From assembly GCA_012295275.1 (NCBI GenBank), contig CM022669.1:3386494-3450493 (forward strand): a DNA stretch of 64,000 nucleotides, read 5' to 3'. This DNA is from Chrysomallon squamiferum (Eukaryota; Mollusca; Gastropoda; Neomphalida; Peltospiridae). Positions 1-12,190 of the stretch are shown here, piece after piece (the first letter of the stretch is position 1; every line of letters begins with the position of its first letter). Made by a program: the position numbers and the translations under genes. The notes under the pieces are model-generated. The model was given only the letters and a program-made list of their open reading frames with translations, was not told where the DNA came from and ran no database searches.

Positions 1-850
1 AAACATTTTTTATTTTTCTTGTTTAGTTATTCCAGACGTATTGAAATGTAACTTGATATTTATAGAGTGTTAGAAACAAAATATAAAATGAAAATATTCG
101 ATTAAAGGAGTCGAAAAAATTGTTTGAAAATTGAAATTTTTTAAAATTATTAATTATTATTATTATTATTGATGTTGATGTTGTTGTTGTTGTTGTTATT
201 ATTATTATTATTACTGCTGTCGGATAATCATTATTCTATACTTTATTATACGGATTTTATACTCAATCTAAAATTTAATAATATCTTGTAGAGATTTACA
301 AAATTAATTTAACATATAAATGTTCTCAACCAATAGTAATCTCTTTGAAAACTGACGTCATTTCTGTGTTAATAAGTTATGACTGACTACATAATTAATC
401 GCTCTTTTTTTCTTTCAGTATTTTGCGGCTACGATCTCTTACTATTGACGTCATTTCCTGTTAATATCTTGCGGGTAAGTTAATGATTGCTGCGTCGTTT
501 TCAAATATTTTGTCACATTATTGCTCACGTTATTTTCTATTATTATTTTGTGACTAAAACATATCATAAATAAATTTATTTTCTACAAAAAATTTGTGGC
601 TAAGCTGTGTTATTATATACGAGATTTTCTGCAAATGTGTTTGTGAATGAAATATTTTAGCAGTAATGTTATTTTCTCCTAATATTTGTTGCTATTGTGC
701 TCATATTTTGAATAAAAATATTTGTGCTGACGTCATTGCTTTCTTACTTTTTTTTTTTTTATTTGCTATTTCGTGGCTAAAATATATTTTAATGTTATTT
801 TCTGTTAGTGTATTTTATGGAGAATGTATAATAATATTTCTCTTACAATT

Positions 851-896
851 TAACAACAACAATAACAACAACAACAATAATAATAATAACAACAAC

Positions 897-950
<54 letters not shown>

Positions 951-959
951 AATAAATAT
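851..959. repeat. Compound AAC/AAT microsatellite
   Basis: Runs of AAC and AAT triplets followed by AAAT tetramers. Translated forward it gives a poly-Asn frame, which is an artefact of the repeat. Confidence 0.95.
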
Positions 960-1267
960 ATAAATAAATAACAATAACAATCATAATAATTTTTAAAATA
1001 AGTTTTAGTTAACCATAAATAAATGGATAAATATATTTTTCTTTTTTTTTTTTTTTTTCAGATTTCTTACGTTGTTATGAGAAATACTTATTTTAAACAG
1101 TCATTCAATAGAATGGAAATAAATTTGGTAAAGTTATTTTTCAGAGAGATGAAGAAAATGGTCAATGGAAATTTAATACATTTTCACCGTTATTTGTTCT
1201 CATGAATTTGATATTATACAATACAATACAATACAAAATAATAATAGTATTCCATGTATCTGATTCA

Positions 1268-1378
<111 letters not shown>

Positions 1379-3399
1379 TTTTATACGTGTTGTTGTTGAT
1401 GGTGTTAACTAAAGTAAATTATTATCCTTTTTGCTTGTGGATTTTAATTTTTATTAAATAATTTAATTTTACTTTAACTGACTTTTTTTTTTTTTCAAGC
1501 AGCATTTTAATATGGTATTTATTTCATTTTCCTGCGTTTCTTCAAAATAAAGAGAAAAATCATGTTTGTGTTTTAAACAAAATAAAATAAAGTTTATTAC
1601 ATATATCTACTGTATTCCACTGTCATGAACTGATGGCATACGCTTTATTAAATTTAATTTATTTTAATTTTAATTTTAATTTTAATTTTAATTTTAATTT
1701 TAATAATTTTAATTTTTTTATTTTGTTATTATGTTTTTATTTTAATTTTTAAAAATTATTTTAATATATATATATGTTAATGTCTGTTTAAAATGAAGTA
1801 AATAAAAATAAATAAATATATAAATAAATAAATAATTAAATAATACAATTTTACAGACGCGTACAGCAGATTTAATTTCTGAAAGATTAGTAAATGCTTG
1901 AAAAGACATTGAAGATAATAATATTTGCATAAGCAAAGTATTTCTGTGAAAACTCCACTTTTTAGTTTATTAGAAATATATGTTTGTGTGTCTGTACGTG
2001 TGTGTAAATTATTGTCATCGGCAATGTATAATACTCAGTCAAGTAACATCATCGTCATCGTCATCATTAACGTTATTAACATGATAATCGTCATTATCAT
2101 TATTATTATTATTATTATTAGTTTAAATTATCAGTTCAGGTTAAGATATTCTGTTTGTAAAACAATTAATAACTATGAATCTTAATACATTATTAAGTTA
2201 TGATCCTGATTTAGAGAAATACATGACTAATTTCTTAGAAATAATAGAAATGTATTATATATATAAATATATACACACACACATATATATATCTATATAT
2301 ATAATATACACACACAAACACACACATAAAAGTACTGAAGAAGTCAGAATAATAAAAAAAAAAAAAAAAAAAAAGATCTGAAAAAACTGGATATGCTTTG
2401 TTAACTGCTAAAATAAAATTATCATAATCTGTTAATATTAATTAAATACTGAATTCTGAAAAACAGGTAACATACTTGCGAAAGGGTCCTTGTTAAATTT
2501 GATAATTCTATATAGTATTACGACAAAATATCTTAATATGGGGCAATCATAATCAAAAGAAATCAGAAGAAAAAATTTCTGGGTTGAACTATTTAACAAA
2601 GAAAGCAGTAAACTTCATTCTGCCAAGACATTGCAGATTATCCTAATAAACATGAAATTTGTTCTAAATATTGGAAATGTTACTCCTTGTCATTTAGAAA
2701 ACAGAGATGTCAGCAGTAAAAATGCAAAGCTAGATACAATTTTAGATATTTTGCATGAAAAGCTGTAACAAACATTTAATGATTCGCTGGTTAAGGAAGG
2801 AAAATTAATACAAAAATCGTTCGGCAACAAAATCTCTGTATTAAAATGAAGCATTCATTTTTATTATGACATTAGAACAAACGTGCTATCCTTTTAATAT
2901 AAATATTTTTATTAACTTCGTGGGGTGAGGTTTGCTGTGATAGTTATTATTTGTTTTCTGGAAGGTGCTAAAAAAAAAATGAAAAGAAAAGAAATGAACA
3001 ATGATATCTGAAATTTTTTCTTTTCACCCATGTTGAAAATACAGTGAAACCTGAATTTAACGGACTTTTTTGAACTGCATTTATTAAAAAGTGGTGTAGC
3101 TGTGATGAATGGGGGTGTAGGTAAGCATCCTCCCATTCAAACATGAATGCATTTAAAGAACACTTACTTAGGCAGAGAAATCAACAAAAGACCAGAGTTT
3201 ACGAGAGATGTTTAACTTACATTTATTTTTTTTTTCTGATAAGGAAAAGTCGCCTCGTGCAATCAATAGCGTATAGTACAGATTGTAGTTTATGTACAGA
3301 GGATTTCTTTTTTTCATAATAAATAAATATATCAGAAATATGTATAACAGGCTTAAACCATTATATACGAATGTGAAAATGTTTTAGTTATAATCGTGC

Positions 3400-4810
3400 A
3401 GAATTACAAGCCAGTTATTTTATCGCATGACGATCAAACTGTGGTGCGAGACCTAAGTCGTCTTACCTGAGCACTTCTCGCCTCACTGCAGCTATTTCCT
3501 GAAGAGCTCTATCAGTGTTTGTAAACTAGGGCCGAGGTCCCAAGTCGTTGGCGCCGTTTGTATACGTTTCTCGGCAAGTGCTGTCGGCAAGACACGAAGT
3601 ATGCGCACCCCAGCCTCACAATACTTGCTCAATCCACCGGCAAAACAAGCCAAGTGTGTGGGAAGTAGTTCTTCTGACTAAACGATCAAACAAACGAATT
3701 CATATCCGTCAAACAAGCAGAGAAATTTATAATCCAAACTTTGAAACTTTCTTTACTCGCTCGTCCTGGTCCTGGTGGGTGCGTGGCACAGTTGACAGGC
3801 AAAGACGTAAACATCGTGTCGGTCTGTACATCCGTGTAGCGTTTTCTTTCTGTAACATGAAAAATCATGTTTTCGCTTTCCAGGCTAAACGGTATATAAG
3901 ACGCTTTGGGATCAGGTGAAACTTGACAAATATCTCCTGACTTATTGGTTTTGAAGTCAGTAAAAAAAAAAAAACTCTTCCGACTGATATAACTGTATCA
4001 TTATAAAACTAAATAAGTAAGAAGTAAGTAAACTTCTCGCGAAAACTCTACGTTATTTGATTATCTCGTAAAAGAAAGATAAAAGCAGCAGATGTCACTT
4101 TCTTGAAGCAGAAATGAAAATTAGTGTGAGATTTGCGTGATTCTTCAGCTTTTATCCCCACAAAAGCAAAGATCTGCTTGTAAAAAAAAAATAAATAAAA
4201 ATAAAACAAGGACAGAATCTGACAAAGCAGAGCGAGGGGCTTACAGACCAAATTGTGGCAGTCCTCTTACTGCAGTGTACGCCATTTAGAGAAAATTGAA
4301 AACAGACAGGCAAAAACATGCGACATTTATTTGAGAGTTTAGTGTTTGTAATATTAATATAGATAATGTATTAAAGTGAATCGCATAAAGTGGGGAGTAT
4401 CAAATGTGGCTACTTTTGATGTCATCGGAGAAGCTGAAGTCTCGAGAGCCACGCATCACGAGAGACCTGAGAGAATTTCGCGCTAGAAATTTAGTTAATG
4501 GACGAATTTTGATACGGAAATGCGTTCCTCTCTCAAGAGATTGATGGACTTAGCTCATATTGATTCGTGGCGTAACATATGCGGGGATCTTCCAATTTAT
4601 CAAATGCATTATTCTCTGACGAATTTTTGGCTCTGTCCTGCTTTAGAGTAATGTCGTCTGTGACTTATTTTCCTAAGTGCACCTTCGCGTTATAACGAAT
4701 TAGGATCATTTACTTTTTTGTGGGGAAAGCATTATTATTAAAAAAAAAAAAAAAAAAAAAGAAATACAGAACAAAAGAGAGAGACGAGGCAGAGAGAAAA
4801 AAAGCCATCA

Positions 4811-4813
<3 letters not shown>
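3400..4813. other. Non-repetitive island without supported coding content
   Basis: More complex, less AT-biased DNA, clearest at about 3430-3920 and 4430-4620. A 123-codon forward frame (3548-3919) exists, but its composition is unlike a protein domain and no splice structure supports it. The island could be regulatory or a distal non-coding exon; I see no decisive signal. Confidence 0.4.

Positions 4814-4900
<87 letters not shown>
4814..4900. repeat. GA dinucleotide microsatellite
   Basis: Near-perfect (GA)n of about 87 bases. Arg-Glu and Ser-Leu frames here are repeat artefacts. Confidence 0.97.
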
Positions 4901-4902
<2 letters not shown>

Positions 4903-4979
4903 AACATTGCTAAACGTTAGATGCAATCTTTTATTATTTATATTTGCAGTACTTTTATTGCATGGATTAAATTTGTTAG

Positions 4980-5009
4980 CAAAATAAATAAATAAATAAA
5001 TAAAGCGTA

Positions 5010-5048
<39 letters not shown>

Positions 5049-5101
5049 CATAATGTTTTAATTTTCCATTTAATTAATTTTATTATTTATTTATTTATTA
5101 C

Positions 5102-5135
<34 letters not shown>

Positions 5136-5210
5136 CTATCAATATTAGGAAGTATATATTTGAAATATATTTTACTATTATCTTTTCTTATTTTTTTTCT
5201 TTTTTTTTTT

Positions 5211-5268
<58 letters not shown>

Positions 5269-5583
5269 TTTTCTTTTCTGTTTAAAATTCATTGATAGCA
5301 GTCTTCACCGAAAATTGGAAAAGAAAATAAATAAATATACAAATAAATAAAAAAGAAAACACCATAATAAAGAGAAGAAAAGGAAAACATCTGTAATTCC
5401 GTTTTGATTATCCGAAAAGGAATTCAGAGGCAAATGGAAGGAAATCGTCTCCTTTCTACAAAACGTTAGGGTTGTCTTTGATTTTTAGAATAGTTTTCAA
5501 AAAAACGTTTTCAAATGAAAAAGGGTTAATTCCAACTTTGTTTTACATCTCAAGTTCGTAAAAATCCAAATCATCTCATCATC

Positions 5584-5653
<70 letters not shown>

Positions 5654-5830
5654 TATTATTATTATTATTATTTTATTATTATTATTATTATTATTTTATT
5701 ATTATTATTATTATTATTATTTTGTTATTATTATTATTTTATTATTATTATTATTATTATTATTTTTGTTATTATTATTATTTTATTATTATTTTATTAT
5801 TTTTATTATTATTGTTTTAAGATTAACTAG
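4980..5830. repeat. Cluster of AAT, AT and ATC/ATT arrays
   Basis: AAAT/AAT at about 4985-5048, (TA)n about 5106-5131, AAT about 5211-5269, then a long ATC array passing into interrupted TTA blocks about 5580-5816. No gene signal between them. Confidence 0.93.
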
Positions 5831-7336
5831 AACATTAGCGCGTTTTAAGACAGCGCGTGTCGGGCACGCGCTTGAATCCACAAAACAATATTATCCAAAC
5901 AACTACCATTTTTTTTTTCATCTAAGTTATTGCATGATGTGACAAATTACAGCATATCGTGTTTACTTTTATCTTGCGGTTAATAGCTGGGCATCTAATG
6001 TATTGAGTGACGCGACACGCAACCTTCAACTGTAATAAGCAAATTGATTTCATCACGTGACCATTCTTCACGTGATGCTGATGACGATCTCTCGCTATCA
6101 GTTGATTTATTGATGGAAGGCTTTAATTAATCTATCTGGGGATCATTTAGCTCTTTTCTCAGTTTTTTATTTTTTTTATTTTTTTTTATTTATTTATTCT
6201 TTTTTAATTATTATTCGAGCACAGGGAACGACAGAAAAGAAGAAACGGGTTTAATTTATACACACGTAGTACGCATGACCAAAACGATCCTACTCTTCGC
6301 TCCGGTGCGCGCACTTTTTTAGACCGTTCCCCAACGTCGATATTTAAAACCAAAAAAAAAAAAAAAAAAAATCGCGCGGAACTGTTATTGAACGTAATAG
6401 CGGAAATATTGTTTGAATGCGAGTGTCTTCATAGGCAGCGTAATGGATTCACACAAGGGTTAAATTATGCTACTATCTGCGTACGGTCAGTTTGATGAGT
6501 TAATGGCCGCACCACGCAAGTAAACAATGAAATCTCGACGGAACATTTCTGGCATAAAGCTTGTAAGTTAGCAATGAGGTGATTTCAATTTCCTTTTCAT
6601 AAGCTACTCAAATAAGACATTTACACGCACAAACGAACTCACGGGGTGAGGTTTTATCAAATTAATTTAAAACCCGAGTGAGAGAGGTTCATACAGTATG
6701 TTTTCTATCTCTCAGTGGTGCATTTAATTGTTTTATTTATACATCTAACTAGACTGCATTGTGTTAGAATTTACAGCGTTCAAACAACCACTTTCCCAAA
6801 CCACTGGATCACAGAGTAATGCCAATACAATATATAACGTATATATTTACCAAACTCGTTTAGTTTTATTTTAGTTAATATGTCAAATAGCGTTGATTAC
6901 AGCAGACTTCTATGACGTTAGAATCAAACAAAAAATATTCAGTTTATGCAAATTAAAACGTTTATTTTATTTGTGTTTGTTTTTCCTTTTTCGGGTTTGA
7001 GTATGGAAGGTTATTAGTGTCGTATTACTTAACGTGTTTATATAGAAAATTATCATAGTTTTACTAACTGTGACTTACAGAAGTTTATTTGTGTTAATAA
7101 TGCACGGACTTTCAGAGTTTTGTATAGAAAATAATTAACATACTTTATGGCATTACTTGATGTTAAAGAGACGGTGAACAATATATATATATCTTGTGTA
7201 TGTACGTTTGTATGCATGTATGTATGTTTCTTTGAATGTAGATATATATGTATGTGCATGAATGTGTTTATGTATATGTGTGTGTATACATAAACATATA
7301 CATACACATACATACACACACATACACACACATATA
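5830..7336. other. Intergenic DNA, partly non-repetitive
   Basis: About 5830-6110 and 6230-6700 are mixed-composition DNA, including the CACGTG palindrome twice in tcatCACGTGa contexts near 6053 and 6070. The remainder is AT-rich, and 7180-7336 is TATG/CATA-rich. No supported coding frame. Confidence 0.5.
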
Positions 7337-8054
7337 CCGTATATACTTGTGTATAAGTCGAATTTTTGGGAGACTATATTAAGGTAATATTTTGGGGGTC
7401 GACTTATACATAGGTAATACTATTGTAGCTGTTGCTGAAGAGTCGCCATTTTGACTATTTTTTGCTACGGGATGCATCTAAAATAATCGCGGTCTTTCAG
7501 CTTTTCAAAAATATAATTTTATCGTATAAAATATTTTGAAAAATTAAATAACAAAACCAAATATGAATGTAAGACATGATATTCTTCCGTTTAATGACAT
7601 AAAAATACATTTTAAAGCGAGAAAACCGTCAGTACGGCGTTATGCCTTATGGCGTCTTGCAATGATCTAGGAATGCAGGCTTCTCTGCCAAATTGCACTA
7701 AATATCGGTCCTAATTTCATAAACAAAACTCACTTGTGTAATTCTAAAGAATTTGGTGAAATAATATTGCAATCGTCATTAATATCCACTACCGACAAAT
7801 CGACTAAATATAACGGTAAGTTAGGTCTCCATGTTAGACCTATTACATTAAAGAGATACTATTTATGATACATTTTGGCTATAGCTCGTGTAATACATGC
7901 ATTTACGTTATTATGGTATGTTCGTGCAAGTTACACTTCGTGCAAGTTATGTTACAGTAGGCGTACAATGTAGGCCTTCATGGCACGGTCACACTGGTCT
8001 AAAAATAGTGACGGTGCCTGGAATCTACAGTCGACTTATACAAAAATAAAATGA
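7337..8054. mobile_element. Probable non-autonomous DNA transposon remnant
   Basis: The left side begins near 7337 with a segment containing TGTATAAGTCGA. The right side ends near 8054 with GTCGACTTATACA, its inverted complement, and a further GTCGACTTATACA copy lies just inside the left end at about 7397-7409. The body (about 7420-8000) is non-repetitive and clearly different from the CA/TA microsatellites on both sides. No transposase frame remains. Inverted, repeated ends around a short non-coding body suit a MITE-like element, but I did not establish a superfamily or a target-site duplication. Confidence 0.5.
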
Positions 8055-8099
8055 CACAATTTTTATACAAAAACATATACATAAACACATAAGGTCATT

Positions 8100-8115
8100 G
8101 TAAATATATATACAC

Positions 8116-8148
<33 letters not shown>

Positions 8149-8290
8149 AACACACACATACAAACATACATTACACGCAAATAAACACATTAAAACATAT
8201 ATACGTATACATTATTTACATACAAACATATATACATACAAACACATACATAATTCATACAAACACACACAAACATATACACACATATGT
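8100..8290. repeat. TA/CA/ACATA-rich tract
   Basis: Interspersed (TA)n, CACACA and ACATA repeats that border the putative transposon on its right side. No coding signal. Confidence 0.85.
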
Positions 8291-8479
8291 TAAAATAACA
8301 AAAAGAAATACTGAATACTAAAGTAAGAAAAGTTCAATGGCTACTATTCGATTTATTTTCAGACGATGTTACTAATTACCACATCGATTTGATAATAGCA
8401 AGCAAAAATTATTAAGTAGCACCGCTGTATAAATATTCAAAATTATCAATATTCACAAATCTCTTATTCACAAAGTCTG

Positions 8480-8601
8480 TCTGTCTGTCTGTCTGTGTAA
8501 GGTGATGATGGTCATGGTGATGATGATGATGATATTAATAATAAAAATAATATATTAATGATTATAATGACAACAACAATAACTGTAATAGTAATAATAG
8601 C

Positions 8602-8660
<59 letters not shown>

Positions 8661-8679
8661 CAACAACAACAACAACAAC

Positions 8680-8714
<35 letters not shown>

Positions 8715-8781
8715 TAACAACAACAACAACAACAACAACAATACTAATACTACTACTACTAATAATAATAATAATAACAAT

Positions 8782-8813
<32 letters not shown>

Positions 8814-8832
8814 AATAATAATAATAATAATA
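8480..8832. repeat. Long compound triplet array (ATG, AAT, AAC, ACT)
   Basis: A TCTG tetramer run (about 8478-8496) precedes ATG, AAT, AAC and ACT triplet blocks that alternate over more than 300 bases. Open frames on both strands across it are repeat translations. Confidence 0.96.
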
Positions 8833-11264
8833 AATCTTGCTATTCGTTGAAGAAATGACAGGACCGATAAAGAAGAAAAAGAAAGAGTTACAAGAACACA
8901 TGGCGCACGCTCACATACACGCCATAGATTTTATTTATGATTTTGGATTATATAACAAAGTATTTGAAGTTATCAGTAAATCAAAGGTACTGGCCATACT
9001 TGGGTGTATCTGACAGTCCAGATTAAAAACTGGCATAAAAAAATATGATATATTGGCACAATAACACCAACACAATTAAATTAAGTCAATTGTGGGCGAC
9101 AGTCACAGAAAAATATTATTTCATGCTAAAAAAAACAGCAAACAATTGCAGTTGGTTGTTTCGTGTTACGGTCGAGTATGACTACATGTGACAAATTCGC
9201 CAAGATTTCATTGCTAAGAGTGTGCTTGAAGCTTTAATTAAAAGCGCAAACTTTTCAAACACGCAGACACTGCCCGTGTTCCTCTCAATCACACAAAATG
9301 GATATTAATTCAATAAAATGGAGCCTAGATCACGAGGGAGCTTCGTCCTCCAACATGGCGGCGATGGATGCATTACCCTGATTAACAGACGAACAGTTTC
9401 GGATTGAGCGCCGCGCACATCGATCGCGCGCTAAACGCGCTGAAAGCACGATCGAGTCTGGCCACTGCTAATCCCAGACCTTTCTGTGTGTGCTTAGAAG
9501 TGTGGACAGCGCCTCCACAACGGTTTGAAACAGAGACTTGCAGACATTCTCCTTCTTGACAGATGGGACGTTATTTCAGTGCGTTTTAATCAAAGACATG
9601 CACAGTCGTATCCTCTGTCTAACGTTATCTCTTTTGTTGTTTCGTTAATGCTTTCTCACCGCTGCCCGTTATTTTAAAGCGAAAAAACAAACACTGGTTA
9701 TGTTAATAGTCATAAGCAGTTGAATTTTTGTCATTATGAACTGTTTTCAATCAACATTTTCATGTGTTTATTACATCCAGATAAATACTGAATATTTTAG
9801 TCTTTATCATTCTTAGTTACCAATTTATTTTAAAGAGAAAACAATCAAATATTTATGCATAGATACATAATTTCATATAAACTCTTTTCTCTCATCATTT
9901 TTATGTGTTTAATATACCCAGATAAATTCTGAATGTCTTAATTATTATTGTTTATAATCACCAGATATGAATACACGATATAGATTCTAAAATATAGATT
10001 TTGTTGAAAACATGAGTGTTATTCGTTATCCTTTGTGTAACATCCTTTTTGAAATTCGCAATTATATTATCATATCTGTTTTAATATTTATGTATATAGT
10101 CTCGAAAAAACATATTTTTGTAACGGTGTTTATAAGGTTTTTTTCTTTGAAACATATTTCAAGCAGATATTGAAATTTGCTGCAGTTTCCTCGTTTTTTA
10201 TAGAAAGAACTGAACTTAATAATTACAAACGTCTATGTCAAACGTAAAGCTAAAACATTTGATATACTTAAAAGTGGTATTATTCAAAATGTTATATTAA
10301 TTTATGAGCTTTAACTTTTATTTAAGTTAAAGTAAGTAATTTTAAAATTAATGTAATCTACTAATAAATTAGCCAGAAAATTCAAGCATGTCTCGGTCAT
10401 GCAATGCACGAGCCTGGTTTGTTTTGTTGCACAAATGTTAATTTTAGAAGAACAAATCTACAAAGGAGAGAGTGCTGATATTTCATACCACTCTAAATTT
10501 AATCCGATTTAACAGGATCTGACATCAGGATTCGAAACTGTACCTACCAATGTTAGTACCAATGATTTATCCATCGCGACGACCAAATAAATATCAGTGA
10601 CTGGAACAATGAAGCTCCAATATTAAGAGCATCAGGTTCTCTTTAATTTTATGAATCAGTTTGTAAAGGGTTTGGCATGTTTAATTGGGCGAATTTACAA
10701 GGTATTCTAAAATCGATGACAGAAAATTCCGCTCAGTTACAAAACACCAGCGGTATATATTTCATAGCCTTGGTGCTGGAATCTGAGTCATTCGAGTGAA
10801 GACATACAACAAAATAAAAACAAACGATGAAGGACGTGACGGAGAAATGATATCTGGCTATTACAAAACGAACAAAATAATTACTTGTTGTCAAACGTAT
10901 TAAATTATATGCCGTACATTTACTGTTATTGGCACATTAGATTTAATGTTGTTAAAGTTAAAACAAATGTTAATCATTTGCTACGTGTACTGGAAAAGAA
11001 CCTTTGTAGTAGCCTGTATGCTGTAATTAATAGTTTGACAAGTACTGCGTAATATGATAAACGTAGGCAGTATGTAACTGTGACATAGGCTGTTCTTGGT
11101 AACGTTGTAACAACAAATTGTTATTTGCAACAGCAAGTCATTTTTGTAATTTTGTGATATCAAGCTGGTGGATTTTTTCGTTTGTTTGTTTGTTTATTTA
11201 TTTATTTATTTATTTATTTTTTTTTTTTTTTTTTTGCATGAATATATATATATATGTATACAAA
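8833..11264. other. Intergenic DNA with a GC-richer island at 9.3-9.6 kb
   Basis: About 9290-9600 is non-repetitive. It contains CAACATGGCGGCGATGG near 9352-9368, matching the core of a YY1-type site, followed by a CG-rich ATCGATCGCGCG stretch. The rest (9600-11264) is AT-rich unique sequence with no supported coding frame. Confidence 0.45.
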
Positions 11265-12190
11265 GCTGTTATTTATAATTTGTGATATCAAGCTTTTATT
11301 TGTAAGTCATTTACGTCAAGCTGTTACTTTACTTTTGTGACATTAAGCAATGATTTGTAACTTTGTGACATCAAGCTGTTATTTGTAACTTTGTGATATC
11401 AAGCTGTTATTTGTAACTTTGTGATATCAAGCTGTTATTTGTAATTTTGTGACAATAAGACATGATTTGTAACTTTGTGATATCAAGCTGTTATTTGTAA
11501 TTTTGTTACATTAAGACATGATTTGTAACTTTGTGATATCAAGCTGTTATTTGTAATTTTGTGACAATAAGACATGATTTGTAACTTTGTGATATCAAGC
11601 TGTTATTTGTAATTTTGTTACATTAAGACATGATTTGTAACTTTGTGATATCAAGCTGTTATTTGTAATTTTGTGACATTAAGCAATGATTTGTAACTTT
11701 GTGACATCAAGCTGTTATTTGTAATTTTGTGACAATAAGACATGATTTGTAACTTTGTGATATCAAGCTGTTATTTGTAATTTTGTGACAATAAGACATG
11801 ATTTGTAACTTTGTGATATCAAGCTGTTATTTGTAATTTTGTGACAATAAGACATGATTTGTAACTTTGTGATATCAAGCTGTTATTTGTAATTTTGTGA
11901 CAATAAGACATGATTTGTAACTTTGTGATATCAAGCTGTTATTTGTAATTTTGTGACAATAAGACATGATTTGTAACTTTGTGATATCAAGCTGTTATTT
12001 GTAATTTTGTTACATTAAGACATGATTTGTAACTTTGTGATATCAAGCTGTTATTTGTAATTTTGTTACATTAAGACATGATTTGTAACTTTGTGATATC
12101 AAGCTGTTATTTGTAACTTTGTGACATTAACTTGTTGTTTATAATTTTGTGAAATGAAGTTGTTAGTTGTAATTTTGCGATAAGATGCGA
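11265..12190. repeat. 56-bp-period minisatellite built from 28-bp half-units
   Basis: A tandem array whose full unit is 56 bp and contains GATATCAAGCTGTTATTTGT and GACATGATTTGTAACTTTG. The two halves of the unit are diverged copies of each other (about 28 bp). The central copies (about 11396-12110) are nearly identical and the edges are degenerate. The central half-unit exists in three types: gacaataagacatg (A), tacattaagacatg (B) and gacattaagcaatg (C). Their order is A B A B C A A A A A B B. No open frame runs through it. Confidence 0.95.

Noticed and set aside
3548-3919. 123-codon forward frame
   Set aside because: No signal peptide, domain or splice support; composition is not protein-like and other short frames overlap it.
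8512-8901. Long open frames on both strands (up to 129 codons) of poly-Ile, poly-Leu and poly-Val
   Set aside because: Direct translation of AAT/AAC triplet arrays; no biological composition or start context.
11265-12190. Regular direct repeats that could suggest a CRISPR array
   Set aside because: The units are contiguous with no unique spacers, each unit is two diverged halves, and the genome is an intron-bearing animal. It is a minisatellite.
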